From NCBI GenBank assembly GCA_000017645.1, contig CP000781.1, positions 3,025,501 to 3,089,500 of the forward strand: a DNA stretch of 64,000 nt, read 5' to 3'. The stretch comes from Xanthobacter autotrophicus Py2 (GTDB lineage: Bacteria > Pseudomonadota > Alphaproteobacteria > Rhizobiales > Xanthobacteraceae). The translations under genes were made by a program, and so were the position numbers. A model generated the notes under the pieces. That model had not been told where the DNA came from. It worked only from the letters and a program-made list of their open reading frames with translations, and ran no database searches. This document shows, one piece after another, positions 55,376 to 64,000 of this stretch. Positions within the stretch are counted from its first letter, which is position 1. Each line of letters begins with the position of its first letter.

Positions 55376-56277
55376 CAGACGCATTATTCTCCCGCCGTGC
55401 GCTGATGGCGGGTGCGGCGGCGCTCCTCGCCGGCCGGGCGATGGCTGCTCCCGGGCCACGGGTAGTGGCGTTCGACTGGGGCATCGTTGAGACTCTGCTC
55501 GGCCTCGGCGTGGTGCCGGCGGGGGTCGCGGAAGGCGATGGCTATGCCGAATGGGTGCGCGAGCCGGCGCTGCCGCCGGGCATTCCGGACCTCGGGCTGC
55601 GGGTCGAGCCCAATATGGAGGCGGTGGCGCGGCTGAGGCCGGACCTCATCGTCATCACCCCGCAACTCGCCTCGTTCGAGCCCATGCTGGCCCGCATCGC
55701 GCCCACCCTCAGCCTCGCCATCTTCGACGAGGATGGCGACGTGTGGACACGGGCGCGGCAGGTGGCGCTGGCGCTTGCCTCTGCAACCGGGCGCGAGGAC
55801 GCCGGCGCGCGCCTTCTCGCGCAGGCCGATGCCGTGCTGGAGGCGGCCCGGCCGAAGGTGGAGCCCCTGACCGCCCGGCCGCTCTATCTCGCCAGCTTCG
55901 TGGATGCCCGGCACGTGCGCGTCTATGGCCGCGGTTCCCTGTTCGATGCGGTGCTGACCCGCCTCGGCATCGCCAACGCCTTTACCGGTTCCACCAGCTT
56001 CTGGGGCTTCGCCACCTTCGGGCTGGAGCACCTGGCCGCCGCGCAGGATGCGGCGTTGCTGGTGTTCGAGCCGGTGCCGCCCGAGGCCCGCGCCACCCTG
56101 GCGCACGGCCCCTTGTGGCAGCGCCTGCCCATGGTGGAGGCTGGCCGCATCGGCCTGCTGCCAACCGTGTGGTCGTTCGGCGGCCTCGTCTCCGCCATGC
56201 GCTTTGCCCGCGTGCTGGCCGACCATGCCGCCGCGTCCGCCGTCTCCGGCGCGAGGAGGGGGGATGCCCGTGGCTGA
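55372..56277 (+). CDS. fhuD: Iron-siderophore ABC transporter substrate-binding protein
   Basis: FhuD-type periplasmic binding protein (peribiplasmic-binding-protein-like II, BtuF/FhuD fold), 301 residues. Tat signal (LFSRRALMAGAAALLAG), then VVAFDWGIVETLLGLGVVPAGVAEG, DLGLRVEPNMEAVARLRPDLIVI and the long backbone helix region. ATGA overlap with the sigma gene and an overlap of 14 bases with fhuB indicate one operon. Binds ferric hydroxamate-type siderophore by analogy. Confidence 0.9.
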   Translation: MTDALFSRRALMAGAAALLAGRAMAAPGPRVVAFDWGIVETLLGLGVVPAGVAEGDGYAEWVREPALPPGIPDLGLRVEPNMEAVARLRPDLIVITPQLASFEPMLARIAPTLSLAIFDEDGDVWTRARQVALALASATGREDAGARLLAQADAVLEAARPKVEPLTARPLYLASFVDARHVRVYGRGSLFDAVLTRLGIANAFTGSTSFWGFATFGLEHLAAAQDAALLVFEPVPPEARATLAHGPLWQRLPMVEAGRIGLLPTVWSFGGLVSAMRFARVLADHAAASAVSGARRGDARG

Positions 56278-58237
56278 ACGTTCCGTCCGCCTGTTCCGTC
56301 CCGCCGTGCTGGTGCTGGCGGTGTTCGCCGCAGCGCTGAGCGCGGAGAGCCTTTATGCCCGCATCGGCACCGGCTCGCTGGTGCAGGCGCTGGTCCGCCC
56401 TGGCCCCATGGGTGAGGTGGTGGTGCATTTCAGCTGGCTGCCGCGCCTGCTGGTGTCGTGGCTGTGCGGGGCGGCGCTTGGTCTTTCGGGCGTGCTGATG
56501 CAGCAGGTGCTGCGCAATCCGCTGGCCTCGCCCACCACGCTGGGCGTGTCCGCCGGCGCCCACCTTGCCCTCGTGGTGGCGACCCTGGCGGTGCCGGGCC
56601 TTGCCGGCTTCGGGCGCGAGGCGGTGGCGCTGGCGGGCAGCGGTGTTGCCGCCGTGCTGGTGTTCTCGCTGGCTTGGAACAAGGGGCTGGCGCCGCTCGC
56701 GGTGGTGCTGGCGGGCATGGTGGTGAGCCTCTATTTCGGCGCCCTCGGCGCCACTCTGGTGCTGTTCAACCAGAATTATCTCGCCGGCCTGTTCATCTGG
56801 GGCGCGGGCTCCCTCGCCCAGCAGGATTGGGATGTGGTGGTGCATCTGGCGCCGCTGGTGGCGGCTTCGGGCCTCGGCGCGGCGCTGATGGTGCGCCCGC
56901 TGGCGCTGCTCGATCTCGATGAAGAGGGCGCGCGCAGCCTCGGCGTGCCGCTGGTGGGGCTGCGCCTCGCGGCGCTGGCGCTGGCGGTGGTGCTGGCGGC
57001 GGCGGTGGTGAGCGCGGTGGGCGTGGTGGGCTTCATCGGCCTCGCCGCGCCGGCGCTGGCGACGCTTGCCGGCGCGCGCACTTTCGCCGCCCGGCTGGTG
57101 TGGGGACCACTCATCGGCGCGGTGCTGCTGTGGCTCACCGATCAACTGGTGCAATTGCTGGCCGGGCTCTATGGCGATCTGGTGCCCACCGGCGCGCTCA
57201 CCGCTCTGTTCGGCACGCCTCTGCTGCTGTGGCTGCTGCCCCGGCTTCAACGTGATGTCCGTCCGCCGCGCATGGTCGCCCCGGTACTGGAGCCGCGTTT
57301 GGAGAGGCCGGGGCTGGCGCTGGGCCAGGTGGCCGTCGTGCTCTGCGTGCTGCTGTTGCCGGCGCTGCTGCTGTCCCACCTTGCGGGCGGCTGGAGCCTC
57401 GATCTGTCCGGCGATTTCCTGGACTGGCGCTGGCCACGGGTGGCGGCGGCGCTGGCCGCCGGCGGCCTCCTCGCCATGGCGGGAACCGTGACCCAGCGCG
57501 TCACCGGCAATCCCATGGCGAGCCCGGAAGTTCTGGGCCTCACCTCGGGCGCGGCTTTGGCCCTCATCGTGGTGGTGATGGCGCTGCCCGGCGCCGACCG
57601 CGCCACCGAGATCGCGGCCGGCGCGGCCGGCGCGGCGCTCACCACCTTCGGCCTGCTGGCGCTGACCCGCCGCGCCGCGTTCGCGCCGGACAGCATATTG
57701 CTCGCCGGCATCGCGCTGGGGGCCCTGTTCGACGCTTTGGTGGTGGCAGTGACGGCCTCCGGCGATCCGCGCGCCATGACGCTTCTGGCGTGGCTCGCCG
57801 GGTCCACCGCGCGCGTTGGGGGAGCCGAAGCGGTCACCGGCCTCGTCGCCCTCGCGGTGCTGGGGGCGGCGGCAGTGCCGTTCAGCCGCTGGCTCGATCT
57901 GTTGCCGCTGGGCACGGTGACCGCCGGCGCCGTGGGGGTGGACGTGAAGCTCGCCCGCCTGCTGCTGCTGCTGCTCACGGCGGTGATGACCGCCACCGCC
58001 ACGCTGATCGTGGGGCCGCTGACCTTCGTGGGCCTGCTGGCGCCGCACCTCGCGCGTCTCGCGGGGTTTTCGCGCGCGCTGCCGCATCTGATCGCGGCGG
58101 CCTTCATCGGCGCCCTGGTGATGGTGGGAGCCGATGTTCTGGGGCGCACGCTGATCTATCCCCGGCAGATCCCCACCGGCCTTCTCGCCACGCTCATCGG
58201 CGCGCCCTATCTGCTGTGGCGGATCCGGCGGCTGTGA
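56264..58237 (+). CDS. fhuB: Iron-siderophore ABC permease, double-length FhuB type
   Basis: A fused permease of 657 residues, as in E. coli FhuB: two homologous FecCD-like halves (residues about 1-325 and 345-657), each with the conserved G-x-x-L-x-x-x-G-x-x-x-Q blocks: ALGLSGVLMQQVLRNPLASPTTLGVSAGAH in the first and GLLAMAGTVTQRVTGNPMASPEVLGLTSGAA in the second, and the coupling segments VVGFIGLAAPALATLAGA and TFVGLLAPHLARLAG. GAGGAGGGGG precedes ATG 56264, which lies inside fhuD. It forms the channel by itself, so no second permease gene is needed. Confidence 0.95.
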   Translation: MPVAERSVRLFRPAVLVLAVFAAALSAESLYARIGTGSLVQALVRPGPMGEVVVHFSWLPRLLVSWLCGAALGLSGVLMQQVLRNPLASPTTLGVSAGAHLALVVATLAVPGLAGFGREAVALAGSGVAAVLVFSLAWNKGLAPLAVVLAGMVVSLYFGALGATLVLFNQNYLAGLFIWGAGSLAQQDWDVVVHLAPLVAASGLGAALMVRPLALLDLDEEGARSLGVPLVGLRLAALALAVVLAAAVVSAVGVVGFIGLAAPALATLAGARTFAARLVWGPLIGAVLLWLTDQLVQLLAGLYGDLVPTGALTALFGTPLLLWLLPRLQRDVRPPRMVAPVLEPRLERPGLALGQVAVVLCVLLLPALLLSHLAGGWSLDLSGDFLDWRWPRVAAALAAGGLLAMAGTVTQRVTGNPMASPEVLGLTSGAALALIVVVMALPGADRATEIAAGAAGAALTTFGLLALTRRAAFAPDSILLAGIALGALFDALVVAVTASGDPRAMTLLAWLAGSTARVGGAEAVTGLVALAVLGAAAVPFSRWLDLLPLGTVTAGAVGVDVKLARLLLLLLTAVMTATATLIVGPLTFVGLLAPHLARLAGFSRALPHLIAAAFIGALVMVGADVLGRTLIYPRQIPTGLLATLIGAPYLLWRIRRL

Positions 58238-58247
58238 GGGACATCCC

Positions 58248-59006
58248 ATGATCCCCGTCCTCGCCCCCATCTTCCACGGTCCGCTGGAGCCCTATGCGGA
58301 CACGCTGGTGCTGCCCGGCGACAAGCCCGGCGCCTTTCCCCTGCCCGAGCTGCTCGCCCCCGCGCGGCTCGATGCGACGCTGGATCTTGTGGCGGCGCAT
58401 TTCGGCGGCGAGGACCGGCGCGCCCTCGCCTCCCTGTTCTCCATCCACTACGTGCACATCCTGATGCCGGTGGTGGTGGTGGCCAACCTGGTGCTCGGCC
58501 ATCACCTGCCGGTGGCGCTCGCCGACCTTGCCATCGTGCTGGACGAGGAGGGCCTGCCCGACCATTTCGTGCTGCCCCACGACGGTCATGCGGATGGCGA
58601 GGTCGACCCGTTCGTGCGCTTCAAGCCTTTGGTCTTCGACCATCTGGAGCCGGTGTTCGCGGCGCTGGCGGCGCGCTCGGGGCTCTCCACCAAGGTGATG
58701 TGGACCAATGCGGCCAACCTGTTCGAGGCGATCCTGCGGGAGCTGGAGGGCACCGGGCAGGTTCCCTCCGCGGTGGCGGCTGGGGATCGACTGGTGGCCG
58801 CGCCGCGCTGGAGCGATGGCGTGCGCAATCCCTTCCACGCCCCGGTGCGCTACGAGGCCGGGGCGGGCGGCGAGGGGCGCTGGCGGCGGGTGTGCTGCGT
58901 GCGCTACCTGCTGCCGGAGCGCGGCTATTGCAGCAACTGCCCCCATGTGCTCGTGGGCGACAAAACCTCCAAGGGCAAGGCAACGCGTGGGGCGACCGTG
59001 CCCTGA
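58248..59006 (+). CDS. fhuF: Siderophore-iron reductase FhuF
   Basis: FhuF-family [2Fe-2S] ferric-siderophore reductase, 252 residues, which releases iron from hydroxamate siderophores in the cytoplasm. The four cluster cysteines are visible in the C-terminal CCVRYLLPERGYCSNCP (Cys 216, 217, 228 and 231), the exact family motif. ATG 58248 is 10 bases after the fhuB stop. It ends the plus-strand operon, convergent with the NRPS genes. FhuF next to hydroxamate-type uptake supports a hydroxamate siderophore. Confidence 0.93.
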   Translation: MIPVLAPIFHGPLEPYADTLVLPGDKPGAFPLPELLAPARLDATLDLVAAHFGGEDRRALASLFSIHYVHILMPVVVVANLVLGHHLPVALADLAIVLDEEGLPDHFVLPHDGHADGEVDPFVRFKPLVFDHLEPVFAALAARSGLSTKVMWTNAANLFEAILRELEGTGQVPSAVAAGDRLVAAPRWSDGVRNPFHAPVRYEAGAGGEGRWRRVCCVRYLLPERGYCSNCPHVLVGDKTSKGKATRGATVP

Positions 59007-59113
59007 GCGCGTGCTGGAGGAGAATCGCGAAGGCCGGATCGGTGGGACGCGCGGTCCCACATCCACGTTCGGGACGCGCGACCAGCCATCGAGCCTGTGT
59101 TCCAGCGGGCAGG

Positions 59114-59145
59114 CGTGGATGCCCGGCACAAGGCCGGGCACAGCG
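59114..59145. repeat. REP palindrome in the fhuF/NRPS convergent gap
   Basis: TGCCCGGC-ACAAG-GCCGGGCA within GCGTGGA...CACAGCGG, the same REP family as at 29333-29366. It sits in the 190-base gap 59007-59196 and could terminate both convergent genes. Confidence 0.65.
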
Positions 59146-59196
59146 GCGTGATTGCGGCTCGGCCGTTCAGGGCCTGCCGGATCGCGGGCACGACCC

Positions 59197-62100
59197 TCAT
59201 TCCGCCGCCCCGGCCAAAGCCGCACGGCTGGGTGCGTCCCACGCCTTGGCGAGGCTGCGGGCGAAGCTGTCATGGAAGCGCGCGCTGTCCACGATCTCGC
59301 GATGGGTGACGCCGGGGATCACCTCCACCTGGTCCACGCGGGGCGAATAGCGGCTCCAGTCCACGAGGTCGAGCCCGCGCGCCACCGAGTTTTCCGCCAA
59401 CCATACCCGCACCGGCACATCGAACGGCGCCATGGAATAGCGCCGGTAGAGCAGGGTGTTGTCGATGAAGGTGAAGAGCTCGTATTCCCGGCTGCCGAGG
59501 CCCGGACCGTCGGCGGGCAGGTCGCCGCCGATGGTCTCCACGTAGCGCAGGAACTGGGTGAACAGGGTGTCGTCCATGCGCGCGAACAGGTTCTCCCATT
59601 CCGCCCGCATGGGGGCACGGTCGAGCCATGCCCCCACCTCTCCGGCAAGGCGGGCGCGGTCGGCGGAGGCGATGTCGGCGAGCCGGCCCACGGCGAAGTT
59701 CACGTCGAGATTGCACACGTCCAGCATGCCGACGAAGCCGATGTCCACCTCGCCGGCCAGAAGCCGCGCGGCCTCGAAGGCCAGCACCCCGCCCCACGAC
59801 CAGCCGAGCAGGGTGGCGCTGCCACCGGCGCATTCGGTGCGGATGTGGGCGGCGTAGCGCGCGGCGATGTCCTCCACCGACACCACGCTCTTGCGCTCCT
59901 CCGTTAGGGAATAGCACACGAAGCCCGTCACCGGCTGGTCCGGTCCCAGACGGCGCACCAGCGGGGCATATTCGCGGGTGTTCACCATCAGGCCGGGGAA
60001 GCAGTAGAGCCTGGGCCGGCTGCCGCGCGGATTCAGCTGCACCACCTGGGTCGTGCCCACCGCATCGGCGTCGATGGCAGCGGCAAGGCTGGCCACATCC
60101 TGGTGGCTGAACAGCAGGGGCACGCCGATGGTCTTGTCCGGGAAGTGCGTCCTGAGGGCGTTCAGCACCCGGAGCGCGGCGAGGGAATTGCCGCCGAGGT
60201 CGAAGAAGTTCTGGTTGGCGCCCACGCTGGCGCGCCCCAGCACCTCGCACCAGATGGCGGCGATGGCCTGCTGCGTCTCGCCCTCGGGCGGGGTGACGAG
60301 ATCCTGCGTTTCAGGCGGGGCGGGCAAGGCGGCGCGGTCCAGCTTGCCGTTGGGGGTCACCGGAAAGGCGGCGAGAACCACAATGCGGCCGGGCACCATA
60401 TAGTCCGGCAGGCGGCGCAGTAGGGCGGCGCGCAGGGTTGCCTCCTCGGCCACCGCGCCCTCGGCGGGGGTGACGTAGGCGACGAGCCGGGGGGCCGCGC
60501 CATCGGTGCGCAGCATCACCAGCGCCTCACGCACCGTCTCCTCCTGCCGCAGCTGGGCCTCGATCTCGCCGGGCTCGATGCGGAAGCCGCGCAGCTTGAT
60601 CTGCTGGTCGGCGCGGCCGAGATATTCCACGGTTCCGTCAGCCAGCCACCGCACCCGGTCGCCGGTGCGGTACATGCGCCCGCCGCAGGGGCCGAAGGGG
60701 TCCGGCAGGAAGCGCTCGGCGGTGGCGCCGGCGCGGCCGAGATAACCGCGCGCCAGCCCTTCCCCGGAGAGATAGAGCTCGCCCGCCACACCGATGGGCA
60801 CCGGCTGGAGGCCATCGTCGAGCACATAGGCGCGGCGCTGGCCCACGGCGCGACCGATGGGGGCATATGGCCCGTCGAAGCTCTCGGAGGCCGGAACCCG
60901 CCAGGCCATGGGCGAGATCACCGCCTCCGTGGGGCCGTAGCCATTGATGAGCACCTGCGGGCGCAGCGCCCGCTTCACCGTCTCGAAGCCGGCGCGGGGC
61001 ATGGCCTCGCCGCCGAAGGAATAGACCTGCACCGGCGGCGGATCCCCTGCGCTCTCCACCCATTCGGCGAGCTGGGTGAGATAGGCCGGCGGGAAGCCGG
61101 CGTGAGTGACGCGGTGGCGGGCCAGCGCGTGCCGCGTTTCCTCAGCGCTCCACAGGCCCTGGTCCCGCAGCACGATGGCGCCGCCGAAGGCCAAAGGCAC
61201 CATCCAGCGCTCGTGAGCGCCATCGAAGGCGAAGGAGAGGAAATGCAGCTCCCGCGTCTCCTCGCCGGTGCCATAGAGCGCCCCGGTGGCGCGCACATGC
61301 ATGGCGAGGGCGCCGTGGGGCACGCCCACGCCCTTGGGCCGCCCGGTGGAGCCGGAGGTGTAGATGACATAGGCCAGTTGCTCGGGGTGGATCACCACCT
61401 GCGGCGCGGTCTCGGGAAGGGCTGCGAGGTCGAGGCACTCGGGCACCAGGGCGGTGACGGCCTGCGGCAGCGCCGGCCCGTCCGCGTTCACAACGGCGAA
61501 AGTGGCGCCGGAATCCGTCACGACATCAGCGATGCGCTCGGCCGGGTGGTCGGGATCGAACGGCACGAAGGCCGCGCCCGCCTTCAGCACCCCGAGGAAG
61601 GCTGCCACCGCCCCCGGCCCACGCCGTAGGCCTACCGCCACCCGCGTCTCCGCCCCGACGCCGAGGCCCAGGAGATGATGGGCGATGCGGTTCGCAGCTC
61701 GCTCCAGTTCGGCGAATGACAGGGTTTCGTCGCCGCAGATCACGGCGGGGGCATCGGGCCGCCGCTGCGCCGCCTCGGCGATCAGATGGGGCACCAGACC
61801 ATCGGCGAGGGGCAGGTCGCCGGGCCATGGCGCGGAGAGCCGGTCGAGGGTCGCCTCGTCCACCAGCGGGAAGTCGCCGATGGGGGCATCGGGCACGGTG
61901 AGGCAGCGCTCAGCGAGGGCGAGGAAATGCTCCGCGATCCGCGCCACGGTCGCCGCCCGGAACAGGTCGCGGGCATAGCCGAAGGCGGCGATGATGACGC
62001 CGTCCGGCTGCTCGGTGGTCTCCAGCACCAGGTCGAAGGCGATGGCCCCGGTGTCGCGCGCCACGGGGGAGAGGGTGAGGCCGGCCATGCGGGCGGGGCG

Positions 62101-63315
62101 CTCGTCCACCAGATGGCTGTGCATCACCTGGAACAGCGGGCTGCGGGCCAGGCTGCGTTCAGGCTGGAGCGCCTCCACCACCTCCTCGAAGGGCGCGTCC
62201 TGAAGCGTCTGGGCATCGAGCAGGGCGGCCCGCGCCGCATCGAGCAGAGCACGGTAACTGGTAGTGCTGGTGACTTCGGCGCGGATCACCAACGTGTTCA
62301 CCAGCAGGCCGACGAGGTCCTGCGTCTCCGGCCGGTCGCGGTTGGAGGCGGGGATGCCGAGGCGCAGGTCGCGCTCGCCGGTGAGGCGGAACAGCAAAGC
62401 CAGCAGCACAGCCATCAGCCCCATGGCGGTGCTGGCGCCGGCCTCTTGCGTCACAGTGCGCAGGCGCGCGGCCAGCTCTGGAGCCAGGGTGACGGCGTGG
62501 CGCCCGCCGCGATGGCTTTGGGTCGCCGGGCGCGGCCGGTCCGTGGGCAAGGCGAGGAGCGCGCCGCCGTCGCCGAGGCGGGTGCGCCAGCCCTCGATCT
62601 GCCGCGCCATCTCGCCCGCCTCGAGCCAGTTGCGCTGCCAGATGGCGTAGTCGGCATAGTGCAGCGCCGGAGGGGTGAGCGGGGAGGACGTGCCGGCGCG
62701 CCGGGCGGCATAGAGCGCCATCAGGTCCCGGAGCAGCACGGAGAGGGAGGCTCCATCGGAGACGATGTGATGCTGGGTCAGCTGCAGCACATGGGCGTCT
62801 GGCGCAAGGCGCACGTGCGTGGCACGGGTGAGCGGTCCGGCGAGAAGATCGAACGGCCGCGCGGCATCGGCGTCGGACAGGGCCTTCAGCCGCCCGTCCG
62901 GATCGGCGGCGCCGGAAAGGTCCACGTGATCGAGAGCGATCGGCGCCGTCTCGTGGATCACCTGCTCGGGCACCCCCTCCGGGGTCAGGGCGAAGGTGGT
63001 GCGCAGGGCCTCGTGGCGGGCCGAGAGGTCGGAGAAGGCGGCGGCGAGGGCATCGCCATCGAGCGCGCCGTCGAGGCGCAGGCCCCCGGCGATGGTATTG
63101 AGGGCGCCATTGCCGCCCATCTGCTGCGCCACCCACATGCGATTCTGGGCGAAGGACAAGGGCGCGCGCCGGTTCGGCCGGGGCGCCGTCGGGATGGGCA
63201 GCAGGCGGAAGTCCACCCCTGCCGCCGCGAGGGCGTCCAGGAAGTGGCGGCGCTTCTCCGGTGCCAGCTGGGCGAAGCGGCGGGCGAGGTCGTGCGGCGA
63301 CGGGGCCATGCTCAT
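59197..63315 (-). CDS. Nonribosomal peptide synthetase, terminal module C-A-T-TE
   Basis: A 1372-residue NRPS subunit, one module plus release domain. Condensation domain (about 45-480) with intact HHIVSDG (182-188); adenylation domain (about 500-1000) with [35 protein letters not shown] and NGKLDR; thiolation domain with Ser 1044 in DLGGNSL; type I thioesterase (about 1100-1372) with GWSWGG (Ser 1173). No epimerase or methyltransferase. Pocket residues aligned by eye read DGEGSGGISK: Asp 235 and Glu 239 suggest a basic, ornithine-like side chain (inference). ATG 63315 overlaps the upstream NRPS stop (ATGA). The TE releases or cyclises the finished peptide. Confidence 0.93.
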   Translation of the reverse strand: MSMAPSPHDLARRFAQLAPEKRRHFLDALAAAGVDFRLLPIPTAPRPNRRAPLSFAQNRMWVAQQMGGNGALNTIAGGLRLDGALDGDALAAAFSDLSARHEALRTTFALTPEGVPEQVIHETAPIALDHVDLSGAADPDGRLKALSDADAARPFDLLAGPLTRATHVRLAPDAHVLQLTQHHIVSDGASLSVLLRDLMALYAARRAGTSSPLTPPALHYADYAIWQRNWLEAGEMARQIEGWRTRLGDGGALLALPTDRPRPATQSHRGGRHAVTLAPELAARLRTVTQEAGASTAMGLMAVLLALLFRLTGERDLRLGIPASNRDRPETQDLVGLLVNTLVIRAEVTSTTSYRALLDAARAALLDAQTLQDAPFEEVVEALQPERSLARSPLFQVMHSHLVDERPARMAGLTLSPVARDTGAIAFDLVLETTEQPDGVIIAAFGYARDLFRAATVARIAEHFLALAERCLTVPDAPIGDFPLVDEATLDRLSAPWPGDLPLADGLVPHLIAEAAQRRPDAPAVICGDETLSFAELERAANRIAHHLLGLGVGAETRVAVGLRRGPGAVAAFLGVLKAGAAFVPFDPDHPAERIADVVTDSGATFAVVNADGPALPQAVTALVPECLDLAALPETAPQVVIHPEQLAYVIYTSGSTGRPKGVGVPHGALAMHVRATGALYGTGEETRELHFLSFAFDGAHERWMVPLAFGGAIVLRDQGLWSAEETRHALARHRVTHAGFPPAYLTQLAEWVESAGDPPPVQVYSFGGEAMPRAGFETVKRALRPQVLINGYGPTEAVISPMAWRVPASESFDGPYAPIGRAVGQRRAYVLDDGLQPVPIGVAGELYLSGEGLARGYLGRAGATAERFLPDPFGPCGGRMYRTGDRVRWLADGTVEYLGRADQQIKLRGFRIEPGEIEAQLRQEETVREALVMLRTDGAAPRLVAYVTPAEGAVAEEATLRAALLRRLPDYMVPGRIVVLAAFPVTPNGKLDRAALPAPPETQDLVTPPEGETQQAIAAIWCEVLGRASVGANQNFFDLGGNSLAALRVLNALRTHFPDKTIGVPLLFSHQDVASLAAAIDADAVGTTQVVQLNPRGSRPRLYCFPGLMVNTREYAPLVRRLGPDQPVTGFVCYSLTEERKSVVSVEDIAARYAAHIRTECAGGSATLLGWSWGGVLAFEAARLLAGEVDIGFVGMLDVCNLDVNFAVGRLADIASADRARLAGEVGAWLDRAPMRAEWENLFARMDDTLFTQFLRYVETIGGDLPADGPGLGSREYELFTFIDNTLLYRRYSMAPFDVPVRVWLAENSVARGLDLVDWSRYSPRVDQVEVIPGVTHREIVDSARFHDSFARSLAKAWDAPSRAALAGAAE

Positions 63316-64000
63316 CCCTCCAGTTCGCCGAGCAGCGCATCCATCTGCGCCAGCGCATCTGCGCCGAGCGCCGGCCTGGGCGCGGCCCCGGTGGCGCGCG
63401 TCTCCGTGGCGCGGGTTTCGGCCAGCACCTGGGCAAGGCTGCGCAGGGTCTGGCATTCGAACAGCCGGCGCACCGGAACCTCCACGCCGAGCCGGTCGCG
63501 GATTTCGAGCCGGACCTGCGTTGCCGACAGGGAATGGCCGCCGAGGGCGAAGAAATTGTCCTCGCGGCCGATTGCGCCTGCGCCCAGCACGTCGCGCCAG
63601 ATGGCGGCGAGGGCTTCCTCGTCGGCTCCTTCCGGCGGCGCGGAGGACGTGGCGGTGGCACGCGGCTCGGGCAAGGCGGCGCGGTCCAGCTTGCCGTTGG
63701 CGGTGAGGGGCAGCGCGTCGAGGGCGACCACATGGGCCGGCACCATATAGTCCGGCAATCCCGCCTGAAGCCGCTCGCGGACGGCGGTCGGATCGACCGT
63801 GCCGGTCGCCACCACATAGGCCACCAGGGCCGGTCCGCCGGGAAGCTCCCGCACCACCACGGCGGCGTCGGTAACAGTGGCATCGTCGCGCAGGCGCGCC
63901 TCGATCTCGCCCAGCTCGATGCGGAAGCCGCGGATCTTCACCTGCCCGTCGCCGCGACCGAGATAGTCGAGGGTTCCGTCCGGCCGTCGCACCGCCTTGT
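63312..64000 (-). CDS. Nonribosomal peptide synthetase, C-terminal part (runs off the window)
   Basis: The 3' end of a preceding NRPS gene on the minus strand, truncated by the window edge. Visible are the C-terminal subdomain of an adenylation domain ([24 protein letters not shown]8/A9, then [16 protein letters not shown]10) and a thiolation domain with [14 protein letters not shown]. It ends in an Ala/Thr-rich tail, and overlaps the next NRPS start (ATGA). Together with the terminal module it forms a multi-module siderophore synthetase; earlier modules and tailoring genes lie beyond 64000. Confidence 0.9.
   Translation of the reverse strand, partial: KAVRRPDGTLDYLGRGDGQVKIRGFRIELGEIEARLRDDATVTDAAVVVRELPGGPALVAYVVATGTVDPTAVRERLQAGLPDYMVPAHVVALDALPLTANGKLDRAALPEPRATATSSAPPEGADEEALAAIWRDVLGAGAIGREDNFFALGGHSLSATQVRLEIRDRLGVEVPVRRLFECQTLRSLAQVLAETRATETRATGAAPRPALGADALAQMDALLGELEG

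Overview
The window is GC-rich (strong G/C at third codon positions, GTG and TTG starts, tightly overlapping operons) and its gene set is that of an alphaproteobacterium of the order Hyphomicrobiales, most likely Xanthobacteraceae (Xanthobacter/Azorhizobium type). The clues are tandem DUF992 proteins, a DUF930 protein, uvrB with a rhizobial-type N-terminal extension, carB-greA followed by the lrp/asnC-trxB-lysR arrangement, an Irr-type iron control element and alphaproteobacterial REP palindromes. No rRNA, tRNA, CRISPR array or intact insertion sequence was seen.

Region 1 (1-29,040) is mostly core or housekeeping: a secreted RNase T2 pair, an ornithine/lysine-type decarboxylase, MsrP, DUF992 paralogues, a class I aminotransferase, a GST, a PQQ-type sugar dehydrogenase, an 8-oxoguanine-deaminase-like amidohydrolase, uvrB, a TRIC-type channel, carB, greA, an Lrp regulator, trxB, two LysR regulators and several exported proteins of unknown function. 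A structured intergenic transcript candidate ending in a strong terminator lies near 25.85-26.03 kb.

Region 2 (about 30.3-49.0 kb) looks like an organosulfur-scavenging island. It holds a complete peptide/opine-type ABC importer with two paralogous binding proteins, a flavin monooxygenase, a DszC/SfnB-type acyl-CoA-dehydrogenase-fold monooxygenase, a DUF3088 protein, a TauD-type dioxygenase, a nitroreductase, a DszA/NtaA-type flavin monooxygenase and an SsuABC-type importer. Four transcription starts in this island are preceded by very AT-rich patches sharing a motif, and three truncated gene 3' ends (flavin monooxygenase, EamA-like transporter, SsuA-like protein) mark past rearrangements.

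Region 3 (49.2-64.0 kb) is a siderophore locus. It encodes an ECF sigma factor and FecR anti-sigma factor with an Irr-box-like palindrome between them, and a TonB receptor with an N-terminal signalling domain. These are followed by FhuC, a second ECF sigma factor embedded in the operon, FhuD, a double-length FhuB and the reductase FhuF. Convergent to these run the last two genes of a nonribosomal peptide synthetase cluster that continues past the right edge. The last module is C-A-T-TE and its adenylation pocket (read by eye) suggests an ornithine-like substrate, so the locus probably makes, imports and reduces a hydroxamate-type peptide siderophore of unknown structure.
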